A stretch of DNA of 64,000 nucleotides. Source: Coniferiporia sulphurascens. Taxonomy: Eukaryota > Basidiomycota > Agaricomycetes > Hymenochaetales > Hymenochaetaceae. The notes under the pieces are model-generated. The model was not told the DNA's origin and made no database searches. It saw nothing but the letters and a program-made list of their open reading frames with translations. The stretch lies in contig NBBA01000006.1 of assembly GCA_002794785.1 (NCBI GenBank), forward strand, positions 1 through 64,000. Reading direction: 5' to 3'. Positions within the stretch are counted from its first letter, which is position 1. Each line of letters begins with the position of its first letter. A program made the translations under genes and the position numbers. This document shows, piece by piece, positions 1 through 13,166 of this stretch.

Positions 1-2472
1 ATGAATGCTTGTATAGACGGAGCGCCCAGGGCCGCAGCGGGGTTACTAAAACAAAACAAAAATCTGGAAGAATACCCGTTTTCTATCGCCAGCGCTGGAT
101 TTGTGATGAAAGTCGAGATCGGCGGCGCCCGAGAATTGTGATATGGGGCACGAATGTTGCACGGATCTAAGCATATCCTCCATTAACTCTCAAAGGGCAG
201 ATATAAATGCTTATCTAGGATTCCACCCGCACTGGCTTCACTCGACGCAATGGGAGTTACGGATAAAGCTGGAAGGGAGCAGACGTGAACGACTCAACAG
301 CGTCAGTCATGGGTCAATAACTGTGTGACTGGTGAGTGTTGCCAGTTTCGCTAGTTTCAACATATTGACGAGACGGGCGATCTTGACATGCCATACTTAT
401 CCCGAAGTCGAAGGAGGTTGCACCACAAGGACACGACCCGAAAATTTTCAGACAAGCTTCAAGTACGACGCACGGCCGTGATATTTCGAGCTCGACCCAG
501 ACCCACGTCGCAATATGCGGGCCGGACAGGACGAACCTGACATTTGTTCAGCTCAACCATCAATTCGGCAGAACAATCCGTAGAATAGACAAATGGCAGG
601 CAAGGTCTGCAAAGCCCGCTTAGAAAGAAAGACACGTACAGATTTTTTATCACAGTACCAAAGGATCAAGACTTTTGAATAAATCTGCTTCAACTGTGGA
701 TCCATTTATCTGATAAAGAATAGTGCAAAAGAGTAAAGACAAATTGAGGTTGGTCCGTCCTTCGTTCAAATTAACGAGCACCTTTAAAAATTGGTGTGTC
801 CTGGAGAATTTTGTTTCGTTTTAGTCATTATATCCCCCAGTAAAACTAGTCAGCAAGCATCAAATAGCAGAACAGATTGCGTAGTTTCGGAATATTCGGC
901 GTTGGCCACGAGATCATCATCACGAAAATCACCCTGAAAACACTGGGACCGGCCCTAAATCTTGTAGCCGGCCCTAAATCATGGCCTTTTTTCGTACAAA
1001 AAATTTCACCGATGTCCAGGCTCTCAGCTGCGTTGTTCTGCTTCGATGTTCCGACACGAACGAGATTGCTCAACGATACTGTCGATGATGTTCATTTCTT
1101 CAGTTGTGAGTACCTGGGCCAATCGTTCTTTTCCCTGTTTCGCCTGCAAAGGATGATACTTTTAGTCATTCCCAAACATCGGAGCGCCCTGCGCGATGAT
1201 TTTTTTTTGTCATAGTTACACTGATGCTTTCTTTCTTTCAAACATTCTTTCCATTCCTCGAGCTGTTGTTGACGATGTTTCTTGACGTGCAGGGTCCTAC
1301 GATAATACGCTAGCGAGAGATGATCGGGGTGTGAATTGCTATCTTTATGGTTCGTGTCAGATTTTTTTCATGCCATCCACCTGCTTGCCTCGCGTTTGTA
1401 TTGTGATGAGCCTTTACCAATCAAACTAGAGTATCTGAGCATCCAAATTGGTTGCGACGATTTTATTTCATCTGTCAATCCACTGATCAGCCCCCCATTC
1501 TACTTGCACATTTTGCCGATGCTAATCCTCGCTTCTCTCCCAGATACAGTGACAATCTCATAAGATCCTGTCGGACACATCGTGATGGATGTTGATCGAA
1601 GGGACGTTGACGTGGGTCTTTTTATTCATTTTTCTATTCTCAAGATGAATAAATGGAGTTACCGCCTGACGCGCTCCACGAGGGTGTGGGTTGACGAAAA
1701 TTCCACGGCTGTATTTTATACATCTGATTACTTTCCTTTGCATTCCTTCAGAATTCATTTTGTTCATGGCTAACTAATCATCCTCCACCTTCAGATGTCC
1801 GTCTCTCCGTGCCGCTTTGCGGTTCAGTTCATCCGTATGTTCGGGTTCCGATGAAAAACGTGAGCGCCCGTCCATCCCTATGTTTGTATGATGTCTATAC
1901 ACGACGGTCTACGTACTACTGCTGCCGAAAATGCCCGCCACAGCTCAATAACTCGGGCACCCTTGCTGATCATTTCCATTTGCCTTTCGGTCTCGATGTC
2001 AACTTGCTCACTGATTAAACGCTTTCTGTCACGATAGGCTTAAGGTTTACTCGGGATTGGAGTATAAATGACCCGTAAAGGGACGATTCGGGTTTGATCG
2101 ATGGTGCCGAAACCGCCTTGTGAGTATCGTGATTCTGTGCTTTCTCCTTTACCTTCCTGTCTGTCATTTTTCTCGTTCTAGTCGTCTCCTTCCTTTGTGT
2201 TTCCACCGTTACAATACCTATCGGGATGATAAACTATTCAATTATCAACTAGAAGCTGTTCCTGAGCTTCCAGCTTTGATTGCAAAAAATACATTTCTGA
2301 CTTCGTCCGAGTCTCGTTCGCATCTCTAAGCTTGCGTATACTAATTTTGTTTCTTCACACTCCAGTTTGATTTGGATGGTCACGCCGAGTTAAGGTGGGA
2401 GTTTGCACGACGGGGAGGGCTTCAGATAATATCGCATTGTGTACATAACTGGTTGGGTTTATAAAATACAAT
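1..2472. other. gene-poor left edge
   Basis: No reading frame here shows a recognisable domain or a convincing intron chain, and the short open frames overlap on both strands. The only small structure I see is a 13-base direct repeat (CCGGCCCTAAATC) at 949-961 and 968-980. The segment lies beyond the 3' end of the first GTPase gene. Confidence 0.5.
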
Positions 2473-5400
2473 TTACTGTGGGCAGTCCGCCGTATGAATG
2501 CTTTCATTCTCAGCCTGAAGTTTCATTTCGAGATTTCGAAGGGCCGCTTCCGCGGAGGCGAAGTTCATGTGCGCCGCAAATGCTGCTGCGACTTTCGTCT
2601 GTGAAGGCACCGTGCCCTTTTTACTTAATTCCAGCTCGTATGCCAATTTTTCCTCGTTTAGAAGTTCGTTCACTGCATCGTGAGCGATCTTCGCTCCTAG
2701 CGTCATCGTGCGCCTAAAGGCGTCTTCCGCGGAGGCTCGAAGGGACGCGATATACGGTTGAATCACGTTTTCTCTCAGAACTTGCGCTATAGTTGTCTCC
2801 GAAATGGTGTATTCCTGCAAGTCAATGGAAAAGTCAGTCAAAGATGCGGGGCAGATTTCACGAGTTGTCCGAATGCTTACGTAGTGTTGCCTCCAGAAGA
2901 TACGAATCCACCGCATAAACCGCGGTAAGGTGTCCGCCTTATGCGATGTTTTTGATAAAAGCTCCTTGACGGAAGTTTCCCGAATCGACTTGCAGATCGC
3001 TCCCATTTCCGTGTCGAGTTTGGTAAGGAGCCTGTGGTGAGCACCGCCCAGCTTAATTTTGATTTTGGAACGAAGAATGTCAAGTTGATGTTCAATTTCT
3101 GCGTCTATAATATCGCGCCTTATCTTGAGAACTGAATAACCTTTTTTCGCTTCCAGTTCATTCTCCGTTGTCTTGCAAAGGTCCTGCAAGAACTCCTCAA
3201 GAAGTTTCTTTTCTGTAAACTTCAGCGTTCCATCGGTGTTTTTGTATGATGGGCCATCCTAAATAAACCCATCAATCATATCTATGCATAGATATATAAT
3301 GAGATGGGAATGAATTATACCTTATGCTTAGCCACGAACTGCCTCTCTGATTCGCGTATAATAGAACCGACGGAGCTAACACATTCGTGTTCAAACTCGA
3401 GGAATGCCTCGTGTACATTTGTCATAGCACGTGTGCGGAGCGTCTCCTCTTCGCGTTTCCATGAATCCCGTGCATCCTTGATTTTCTTCTCGGACACAAC
3501 AAAAGCTTGCTTTGCTAGGTCGCACTCTGCCCTTGTTCTCCCCAATCTTAAGAGAGTGTCTCTGTTTGTACAATTTTTATGATACTTAGCCTCAGCGCAA
3601 GCGCAATGAGAAGAGTACTTACTGTTGTAACGCGGAGACCTCTTGTACCAGATGAGATACAGATTTAATTCCTCGTAGAAGGGCTTCCTTTTGTGCTGTT
3701 CTCGCCATAGTGACGGTAAACTGATTCATTGCCTCTGTCAAGCCACTCTCGTCGAGCACATCATTGAGGTCGGAGATCCAGTCTTCATCGTTGTACTTAT
3801 CAAATTTTTTCCTCAACGTTTTCTCAGTCGCCCCTACAACGTGCCTAGCACACTAAACAAGAGAATTAGAAATACTATAAGGCTCTTTAAAGACAAACTC
3901 ACGCTCCGACAAGCTTCTGGTACACTTTCGTTGAAGATAGAACTATATTCCGGTTTGCAATCCCGAAACATGTTCAGCAGTGTTCTAGCGCCAAAACCTA
4001 AACGGGAGGAGCAGGAAACACATTGTGTCCGGAGACTTTCCTCGATTCTGCCAGTACTATTGAATACGTTTAGGACTCGGTTCATTTGTGTCTCCAGATG
4101 GGCAGGCTCGACCTATGAAGGAAACATTGATTAGGTCCTCGACAATGCGATTAGAAGTAAAATTAACCTGGTCTCTGTGCGTGCAAATGATCAATGAGGG
4201 TTTCCGGAGTCCTGTAGACGTCTCAAGTATCCGGGGTAAAGTCCTCCTCCAATCATCTTTTGAAACTTCCTTCAGAGACACAATTGGGACTATAGCATTG
4301 ACCTCCCGAGCAATTATGCCGATGAGTTCTTGGAAACCAAGGTACTGAATTTTGAAAAGGACTCATTCAACCTGTTAAACATGTTAAAAAGTTAAAAAAC
4401 CCACCGATTCGCCTGATTCTCCCATACCCTGCGTTATCATAAGCATTGAGTTGAATATATGGATCAAGGCGCTTACCGGTAAGTCGTAAAACTAGCGGGG
4501 TAAAAGTGGAAGGTAGATTTAGTCTCTTTTTTCGTTAATCCTTGATTTAATATCCATAAACGTACTTCAAATTGCCCATTTAAGGCTTCATCCCGGAGAG
4601 AATCAAATTCAACTGTTAAGACGGGCCAGTTTTTTCCTTCCGCATGGAGTTCTACACCAAATGAACGACAGAGGCGAACAACATCATTCATCTGCGCAAG
4701 CTGGAAGATGAAAAGAAACGGTACATCAAGTCCATTGTCCATCGACAGGGAAAATAATTACCAGTTTATAAACATTGGCGTCCCCGTGCGTCTCGGTGGG
4801 CAGAAGGAAGTTTGTCTGTTTAAATATTTCCCAGTTGGCCCTGGTTGCGGGTGCCACATTTTTCCAGATGGACTCGATATCTTCCTGCGTCATTCCGTTC
4901 CCGGGTTGCTCCGTTACATAAAAGAAATCTTCAGTACCCCAGCAATTGTCGTCTTCTTCGACCAGAGAAAGCTTGCTACGGAGAGCTTCAATCCCTGTCT
5001 GAAATATCTGCGTGGAGCCCGAAGGACAGAGTACAAGATGAGGCTCGGTCTGCCCTTGTACATGTCGTATACGACACGGCCAAGCGGTTGAAGGCAGCTC
5101 TGTCAAGTAAGTGCCGCCTCCGTCAATGCACAACCTCCACGAAACAAACGCACATACCATCTGAGGGAAGGACACTATGACCCAAAACGGCACTTAGAAA
5201 AAGCGATTTTCTGTTGAAGCTGCATTAAAAGACAATTTATAAATCTGGAGATGAGTGTCTCTTACCCGCTCTTTACCATCCCACAAAGGGCGACGGAGAA
5301 TAATTGTGTCCTCTCCCGCTCAATATCCTTGCTGGCTAATGCGTAGATGTTTCTAAGTAATGCCGCGTGTCGCCTGGTTTCTCGAGCTTCCACTGCGACC

Positions 5401-6404
5401 AGGTTGACACCCATCGCAGTCTCAGCTTCCACATTATCGACGCCCTTCCAAATCTTCGTTGCGATGTTGCGGAATTTTTTCGGTACCCGTGGGACATACA
5501 TCCAGTTCTGCGGGACGTGCAAGTATTTCGGTTGCAGATCGGCCAGATCGGCTTCAAGGAAGCGCTCTTCAACAGGCAACAATGATATTTCGGCCTCAAG
5601 AAAGCATAGGAGTCCGTTTAAAAGGCGAACATAGCACCTTCCCATCTCAACAAAGGGCTCTGGGCCAAGAAGGTAATCGCCGACCCATGATTGTCCAAGG
5701 TTTTCCAGTGTTCTGGCATAATCCGTATCACTACCGCACCCGTCGTTCAATAGTGCAAACATAGAAGCAATGTCGAGTTTCAGGTCGTTTACCTGTACCT
5801 GAAATGGTGTTCTATGAAATAGGAGCTTGATGATGTCGGTAGCGGCTGGCTTGATAGTGTCTGATGTAAGTTTGCCACCCGACGACCTAAGGGATACCTG
5901 AAGACGAATCCGAAGCTGATCTTCGCATATAGCAAAAAGGCAGTCAAATTGGGCCCGAATGCCTTCTCGAGCCTGCGCCAACTTCTGAGACTCCTCCTGG
6001 AGTGCAACGGAATGCAATTCCAATTCTGCGTACCGGACGGGTCCATTGTCTGACACAGAGGCGATGGTAGTGGCGACGGTGGAAAGCACATTCTCCTGGC
6101 TTATTAGCAGACTCCGAGTTAAGGCGACAGCATCGATGACCTGAATATTGGCATCTTCCACTTTTTTGAAGAGTGTAGCCTCATCCATCAGTCCAACTTC
6201 AATATAAGTAGAAGATCGATTGTAGATGCCCACTACCGCCTCCCTCAGCATCAATAGCTCTTCCACATACCTCTCTGTCGTGCCGATCATCTTGCGATTG
6301 CGCCTGAAGGCATCGCCAGCTTTCTTCGTCAACAGCTCCAGAAGAGCACGAATTTCTTTAAGCCCGCTAAGGCAGAAAAGAAGATAAAGGAGGGATTCGG
6401 CCAT
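2473..6404 (-). CDS. dynamin-like large GTPase, copy 1
   Basis: Multi-exon gene of roughly 1,000 residues. The start at 6404 is chosen because MAES aligns with MADS of copy 2 (18473-22376). The first exon (to about 5262) encodes some 380 mostly helical residues and ends in GMVKSG. The next exon supplies KS, giving the P-loop GxxxxGKS. It is followed by VLPSD and then LPSTAWPCRIRHV, a G2-like region with the spacing seen in dynamin-superfamily proteins. DLPG, the G3 motif, is split by the intron near 4410-4480. IICTHRDQ near 4180 fits a diverged G4 motif. The C-terminal third is charged and helical, as in a stalk. Seen: the motifs and the paralogue. Inferred: GTP-driven membrane or organelle remodelling. 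The helical segment ahead of the G domain is unlike classical dynamin, which begins with it. Confidence 0.8.
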
Positions 6405-7856
6405 GAAAATGGTCGATGTTTGGATGCAGAGGGGACACAGGGCGAGAATGCAAACAGCGAACAACCACCCTCGCGTAAGACAAGAAGGATAATCAAGTGC
6501 CGCCTCGCGCCCACTTGCAGGCATTCTCCATCACGGATCATTGCCAACAGATACCTTCCCTAGGCATGCGGAATACTCGTGTACTGCCTAGAGCGGTCGT
6601 TCTGCCCTTTTGCTTCTTAGTTCATGGCAATTGTGATGCGTAAGACTTCTCTCGTGTAATCCATCTTCATTATTGTCATAGTAAAACCTATATTTGAAGA
6701 TAAATGATCGGAACACATACAATTTCCATGCATCTGGACACAAGGGTAAACAGCGAACCATTTCTATATTAATGATTGGAACTGATGATAGGATGTCCGC
6801 AATCACGCGATGCGCTCTCTGTGGACGATACTTCGTATAATTGAAGTACATAGTGCGGTACAGAAAGTCGGCATGCTTACAACGAACGTTCCCAATGTCT
6901 CGAGGAACCGATTCGAGAGAATCTAGGCTATATTTGCCTCAAGCAACCTAGAGCTTATGCTGCAATTTCCTTAATAAGTTTGTCCCAGAAGTACACGTTC
7001 CAAATCCAAGTCTGAACCAGGAAACCGCAGTAGTATGTACAATGTGGTAAGAGAGCCAGTAGCTGCGAGCGATTGTGGTGATCCTGCAAGTAAGTACCAT
7101 CGCTGCTGAAAATCAGAGACCGAAGTGAGCTGGTAGTACCAGATATGGTCTATTATTCACACGTTCTGAATGTGTGTTTATATATTGATGACGTAAGAAG
7201 GAATAATCGGTTTAATTCGGGTCGGTGTTGTGCGCCGCCTTCAAATACTTCTCTACTGATTGAGCCCGGTGATACTGTAGTGGCTTTGTTTATCAAGAGG
7301 TTCAGAAAACAAGGGAAAGTACGCCCAAAGAGACAGAAACGACAAATAAAAGATGTTAAGTTCGAGCTTGATGCCGAGTTCGCCAGCCGGCCGTTCGGAG
7401 TTTAGAATATTTTTCGTAGAATTTTTAGTACTGCCTGGTCCACCATAAATACAAAAGTCGACAATGGGAATGTTGTATCGACGAAGACAGCAAACTGGGA
7501 GTGTTCGGGGGATCCTTCAGGGCTTCTGTGCTTTCCAAGTGTTGAAACAATTCCCCACCAGCATGTCCTACAAGCACAGAGGATGGGACATGAGCTTCTT
7601 GTGGGTCACGCCGAAACCGTTGAACCAGCATCCGTAGGGAGTGCGACAGACGTGAAGCCTCCGCTTTTGTAGGCCGAGAACAAGTCGCCTAGAGAAGCTA
7701 CTTGACGTACCAAATTGGCAGCTCTCATATAACCATGCGCAATGCGAGGATAAAGCGACACTCAGTTCACGCATCCATAGGTACGAGACCCAAAGTTACT
7801 TCACAACAATGCAGACATCGGTTAGACATATAATGTCCTGACGACTTACGTATGTT
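6405..7856. other. intergenic, GTPase copy 1 to epimerase copy 1
   Basis: About 1.45 kb lies upstream of the GTPase and downstream of the epimerase. Open frames here (for example 7145-7405 plus) lack recognisable motifs or paralogue support, so I call no gene. A promoter for the leftward GTPase is expected just right of 6404, but I see no strong TATA box. Confidence 0.5.
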
Positions 7857-9168
7857 TCAAAGAGTCTGCAAAACATCCTTAATACCTTCCTCGATCGTCT
7901 CTTCCAACGTAGGCCCTTTTGGAACCCAGCCGAGTTCGAGTGCACGCGTTACGCGCAGCGCCATGTTCGCTCCAAAGAAACTGAATAAAAAACAAGTTAT
8001 TCAACCTGTCCGAAGAAAAAAGTAGACCAGTAAAAAATACAGATACGTACAAAGCAAAATCTCCGGCTTCTTCATAACCAATGCGTTTAATATCCGGAGT
8101 GTCGATACGCCCTTGCTTGTATACGACATCCGCTATTACTGTCGCCATATCCTTCCATGTGACATCGCGAGCATTCGCAATGTAGTAACGCGTGTAAGCA
8201 CTCGTAGTAAGGGGCTTCAAGTCGGCGTTCAACGCAGCTTTGAAGATTAGAAGGTACAGGTCGACAAGATCTTTAATATGAACCTGTAAGACGATTTCGG
8301 TTGCGTGAGGTCTACGAGATGTTAAGTGATTATAACAGGCTTTGCGTACCGTGCCCACGACATTTGTTCCCTCGCCAATTACCCATCCTTGCTTATGCGA
8401 TAACATGTTGGAAACCTCAAGTTTGTAGAAGATAGCCGATTTGCTGACAGGTCCGGTCCCGAACCCATACACGCTGGTGGGACATACGATGAAAGTATTC
8501 ACAAATCCCTGCTCTCCTGCCTTTAATATTCTGGAACAAAACAAAAAAACGCTTCAGCAAGCACCACAGACGAATAAAGCGGACAAAGAGATATAATAAT
8601 CGAAAATACACACGCAGTGTCAACATGCCCATGCACATCTTCAGGAGTGATGGCTTTTATGTCTTCCTCCTTCCCGTCCCGCATGCATTGTAAGTAAGTA
8701 CCAACACATACGACAACTTTAAAACCTACATCGAAAACTCTACAGTCCGGGTTAAACCTTCCTTCCTTTGTCCCATCAAGGAATACCGCGGCACCGCTCG
8801 TATGGAGCAATGTACCCGTCCCACGTCCTTCTTCTTTCTTCCGTTTCAGCCCAGCTAGAACGGCTTCGGTAAGTGCGAGGTCATCGCTGCTCGCCGCGTT
8901 GATGACAATGTCTGCCTGGGCTGCTAGTGCAGCTATCTTTTCGTGCTCGGCAGAAGTGCCACGACACAGGTCGCACCAACACTTTCAATGACAGGCACGG
9001 ATGCTGGAGTGCGCACTAACGCAGTATAGACGAAACTGCCGTACTCATCCTTCAACGCGGTGAGAAGTGGCCCTAGACCTGACGTCAGTAGGGGACACAA
9101 CAGGATATACCCAGACAAGGCGTACCTCCTATGTAGCCTGTCGAACCGAGGACTAAAACGCGCGTCAT
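7857..9168 (-). CDS. NAD(P)-dependent epimerase/dehydratase-like protein, copy 1
   Basis: Rossmann-fold oxidoreductase of the extended/atypical SDR (NAD-dependent epimerase, NmrA-like) type. The protein starts at 9168 with MTRVLVLGSTGYIGG, which holds the dinucleotide-binding GxxGxxG motif. An intron follows at once (GTACGC to GTCAG). Later parts include a VYGFGTGP segment, a VHIKDLVDLYLLIF segment and a C-terminus ELGWVPKGPTLEETIEEGI ending at TGA 7857-7859. An intron within GDFAFFFGAN (GTACGT to TTCAG) restores the frame that a naive reading loses. Copy 2 (13167-14491) has matching blocks in the same order. The substrate is unknown. The protein lacks an obvious signal peptide, so a soluble cytosolic enzyme is likely. 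Confidence 0.82.
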
Positions 9169-9655
9169 TTCAGTGTCTGTGTTCAGTGGGAGATTTTTCG
9201 GTTGGCCAGCAAGATCTTTCTTATATCGGGGTCGAAATCATTTTTCTTTCTTACTAAAACAATGTAGATTCTTTGTGAGCATCGCTGCTTAGTATACCTT
9301 CATCGTCATGCGGATTAGCAAATGAGCAAAGATCTACTAAGCCCTTGCTAACGTTGCGGAGCGCTTGATTTAAGCGATCCGACCAGTCAAAATGTTGCCC
9401 TGTGAGAAACAACTGTTAAGAATGTCAATCTTGATGAAATTAGCGAGCCGGTGGAGTCGCCTGGCTAATAGATCGGGATACCCACTATTGAGACAGAACA
9501 CATAGTGTATTACTCATTATATGTCTCTCAAAGTGGTTACAAATAACGATGAGTAAATTAACATATACGCAATAGAGATAGTAGTAAGTGCCCGTCTCAC
9601 CATTCGTAAACGAACTTCCAGAGCTTCTCTCGACGAGCGCGACCGGGAGCAAAGC
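9169..9655. other. intergenic, no gene seen
   Basis: An AT-rich stretch upstream of epimerase copy 1. It should hold that gene's promoter, but no clear TATA box or repeat is visible. Confidence 0.4.
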
Positions 9656-10480
9656 TCAAGCGAAAGGCGAATACTTCGTCATGGACATTATGTAATCACA
9701 TACGCCGCGGCCAAAAGTGGAAGTTTTGAAGGAGCCTTCTTTGTAACCTTGGCGCCTGGCTACCTGCAGAAAAAGTTTAACGGCTTCCAACTCATTTAAA
9801 CCCTCAGCGAGTTTATCGAAAGACTGCTGTTCCAGAAAACCCCGACAGTTCAGTAAGCTGTACTTTGGCTCCGGTCCGAGTGACCGGCGGACGTGCAACT
9901 CTTGGGATCTGGTCCCTAAGCCTGAGGAAAAAATGTGTTTATCTTTCACTTTCCGCACTTTGGATGAACTGTAAGAGCTAAGGTGTGCTTACACACACGA
10001 CTTGAAAATTCACCCAGTTGTACAATATCTAGAAGCCGCTTTTGAAAGGTTTGTGATGAGTTTGATCTCTTTTCGGGGCTCTCTTCCAATGAAGGTCCTT
10101 CGGTAGCTGCCCCGTGCTCAGGTGCAGGAGTTCTGCGCAGAGAAGATTTGACCCCAGCTTGTAGAGGCGAAATAAATCAGTAAGCTATCAAAAGGCAACC
10201 AATAAAAATGCTTTTACATATGCTTTTACCCATCCACTCGAAATCAGCAACTACCCTTGCGCTGTAATTTCCCGCCCACGTATCTTACAGGAAAGCCTCA
10301 GTTCTCCGATTATATTAGCGACCCGATCCTAAACCGAGATTCCGATAGCCATAACCTCATAAGCAGGTGGGTCGGAACGTCTTCAGTGCTCTGTCGCCCG
10401 GTGTAGAGGCACAACTTGAAAGGGGGCCCGGAAGTTCTCGCAGGTAAAACGCAACCACAAAATTTGCTTCCGCATTGTTA
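9656..10480 (-). CDS. uncertain multi-exon gene with a RhoGAP-like patch
   Basis: I do not recognise the whole protein. The best-supported part is two exons. One lies near 10000-10160 (KSSLRRTPAPEHGAA, then TFQKRLLDIVQLGEFSSR). A donor GTAAGC and acceptor TTTTTTCCTCAG join it to an exon encoding LGPEPKYSLLNCRGFLEQQ and FLQVARRQGYKEGS, which stops at 9656. Further upstream, 10357-10480 reads NFVVAFYLRELPGPL. LRELPxPL is the characteristic signature of RhoGAP domains around helix B. The rest of a RhoGAP domain is not evident, frames change several times and no start codon is secure. It may be a decayed or unusual gene, and the upper boundary is a guess. Confidence 0.3.
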
Positions 10481-11256
10481 CTTTTGTGCCTAGCAGATTC
10501 TTCTTAGATGACCAAGTTGACAACGTTGACAACGTAGTACAAGCACCAAAATCCAGAGCCAAGTCCACATAGCATTTGGTCGCGACGAGTCCAAGCCTCA
10601 GCCGCCTATCACGTGTCGAGAGATGCTTTCCTCTTTGGGGGAGATCCCGGCCCGAGCCGGGTTTTTCCGGCAGACTTGGAATCGAAGTTGGACTCGGATG
10701 ACTCTGCAGAACCTACTACTAGTACTAAACACAGTCACTCCAAACATCAAATACCGGTTTGCGACTGACATATTCTCCTGCTTCGATTTTCTATGTGACT
10801 GGGATGCGAGTTTAGACCGGTAGCTAGACTGTCTTAACTCCGATGAATGATGCAAGCCTGAGGGAGCAAGAGCATTACTGATCACAAGATCTAGTACAGT
10901 TGCATCCGCAAACCAGCTCCGCATGAACACAACTCGGAGTTCCACCGGGAATAAAGCCATGTCTAACGCAAAGCCCTATTGCGCATGACTCTAAGCGGTG
11001 CGGACCGTGTGCCAAATGGAATAAAGGTGCTCCTTGTGGACAATCCCGGCTCGTTCGGGAGTCTTTGCTAGGCTCGTGATAGCCTACGCTGTCATTTGCT
11101 TCCCAGACGAGCGCGTGGTATCAACAGCTCATCTACTATGATGCAACTTCTATGTCTATAACGGCTCGACGTTCACCCATAAGTAAGTCCGCTGCTGGCT
11201 GTACCGTTAGATGATAGGGCAAAAACCCCATTCTGCACTTACAAGAGATATTCATC
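10481..11256. other. intergenic, upstream of the galactanase
   Basis: No supported gene. The open frames on both strands between 10598 and 10960 overlap each other and show no domain. The promoter of the rightward GH53 gene must lie at the right end of this stretch. Confidence 0.4.
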
Positions 11257-12534
11257 ATGCGTCTCTCTCACATTGTACCTGCTGCGTCTCTTTTTTTCAA
11301 AGGCATCCTAGCCCTCTCTCTGAATGGCGCAGACATCTCTTCGCTTCCGCTACTCGAGTCCCGGGGTCTCTCATACTCAGATGGCGGCAAGACGAAGCCA
11401 TTTGAAACGATCCTCGTTAGCCATGGATTCGAACTTGCACGGATACGTGTATGGACAGCTGGAACATATACGCAAAGCTATGCTCTTGCACTTGCGAAGA
11501 GGGCAAAGGCGGTGGGAATGAAAATCCTCGTAGATCTACATTATAGCGACACCTGTGAGTACTGCAGTTGAAGTCGAAATGAGACTGTTTACAGAAAGCA
11601 TGCGTGTATCAGGGGCAGACCCTGGACATCAGGCCATCCCTGCATCCTGGCCAACCAACCTTGACGGACTGAACACACGGATATACACGTCGGTTTCATC
11701 TTGTATCTCTCCTGAAGCATGAATTTACGAGAAACCCATCCAGTTACACGAGGGATCTTGTCACCGCATTCTCCTCCGAGGGCATACCGATTGACTACAT
11801 ACAGGTCGGAAACGAGATAAACGACGGTTTGCTCTGGCCTGTGGGGCAAATCAGTGTGAATGGCTATCAAGGCGCATCGGAATTGCTCCATTCGGCCGTC
11901 TCCGGAGTCCGCGCAGCGTCATCATCTGTCAAGACCATCGTCCATATTGCAAATGGATGGGACGCCAGCGGGGTAGATTCCTTCTTCGGCGGCATATTTA
12001 TTCCGGACGCCCTCTCTGAGAGTGACGTGGACATCCTCGGGTTCTCGTTTTATCCGTTTTACGGCACGGGTGCGACACTCGATGCGCTGTCCTCGAGCAT
12101 GAAAGGTGTCGTATCGACTTATAACAAGGTTCGCCTTTATTATGTTGCTTCTAAGCCGCCCTTGCACCAACGAACGTTTCCTTCACTGTAATGTACAGGA
12201 TGTCCTCGTGGTTGAGACAGATTGGCCCTTCTCCTGCCCTTCGTCCGTAGCTTTATCCGAGCCCAGCATCCCGTTGTCTGCCGCGGGACAACAAACATGG
12301 GTTCGGGACATCGAGAGCGTTCTCTCCGGGCTCTCCGAAGGGCATGGGCTCGGCGTTGTATACTGGGAGCCTGGCTGGGTCGGAAATGCAGCTTTGGGAA
12401 GCTCGTGTTCGGTACGTTTTGTTAAGGAGCATTTCATAAAACAATTCTCGCTAAAGTGAGGAATGACTCTGGCACAGGATGATTTGCTCGTGGATAGCTC
12501 AGGTGCAACACGCTCGTCAATCAGCTTGTTTTAG
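11257..12534 (+). CDS. GH53 arabinogalactan endo-beta-1,4-galactanase
   Basis: Secreted enzyme that cleaves beta-1,4-galactan side chains of pectin. The start at 11257 gives a hydrophobic signal peptide (MRLSHIVPAASLFF...LALS), and the mature part begins near LNGADISSLP, the usual GH53 N-terminus. Visible family motifs are RIRVWTAG, ILVDLHYSDTW (split by an intron at GTGAGT), YIQVGNEIN with the acid/base Glu, and VLVVETDWP with the nucleophile Glu. The C-terminus is VVYWEPGWVGNAALGSSCS, followed by a short last exon ending at TAG 12532-12534. Introns close in frame near 11556-11612, 11672-11733, 12129-12199 and 12412-12478. About 330 residues, normal for the family, with both catalytic residues present, so probably functional. 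Confidence 0.93.
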
Positions 12535-13166
12535 CTTCTGTTCCTCTTGAGTCCGAGGTCATTGTAATGATATTTCTGAGGTAAAAAATAACACTTCGTC
12601 TGACTCGGAACTAATTGGCGTTTGCGACTTGAGGCTCTGGATGGCATCTTTTATTTCCGCTTGAGACCACAACGTTGAGTTCCGTCATGTGCGAATACAC
12701 TTACGGATCAGACTATTTGACGATATGTATATCATTGTTGTGAGTCGAGGTGCCTTCTGGATACAGAGCTTACAAAAGTGGATTTCTCATTCTGGAGTAA
12801 CGGTTCTGAAATTTGAAACGATACCGTGGAAACTATTTCGACCCGGACCATTCTTCCGCGGCAAAAACTCAATTTCATTCCTTGTCCGCTTCTGCCCGAA
12901 CCCGCTTCGGGTCGAATTTTCCCTCGCATGGAAGGCTGCAAGTCTATACGGTCAGACGAGCATGGTCAAATCCACTGACCTGTGGAATATAAACCAAGCT
13001 TACAAAGGGCATGCTGATAAACCTTCTGCTGAGCGAGACACTGTCGACGTTAAGCTATTAGTGTAAAGACAAATCGCCTGGGAACCGTGTGGTCAAGGCG
13101 GTATAAAAGGAAGGGTGTAAAACCCTTCAGATGGCCAAGACTACTGAGTCTCCTTACCTACGGATC
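12535..13166. other. intergenic with core promoter of epimerase copy 2
   Basis: Between the 3' end of the GH53 gene and the epimerase start. It holds no supported gene. Its right end contains a TATA box and a small hairpin, listed separately. Confidence 0.5.
13102..13128 (+). promoter_or_regulatory. TATA box and adjacent 7-bp-stem hairpin
   Basis: TATAAAA at 13102-13108 lies about 60 bases before the epimerase ATG, a sensible distance for a fungal core promoter. Directly after it GAAGGGT and ACCCTTC form a perfect 7-base inverted repeat (13110-13128). A role for the hairpin is not known. Confidence 0.5.
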
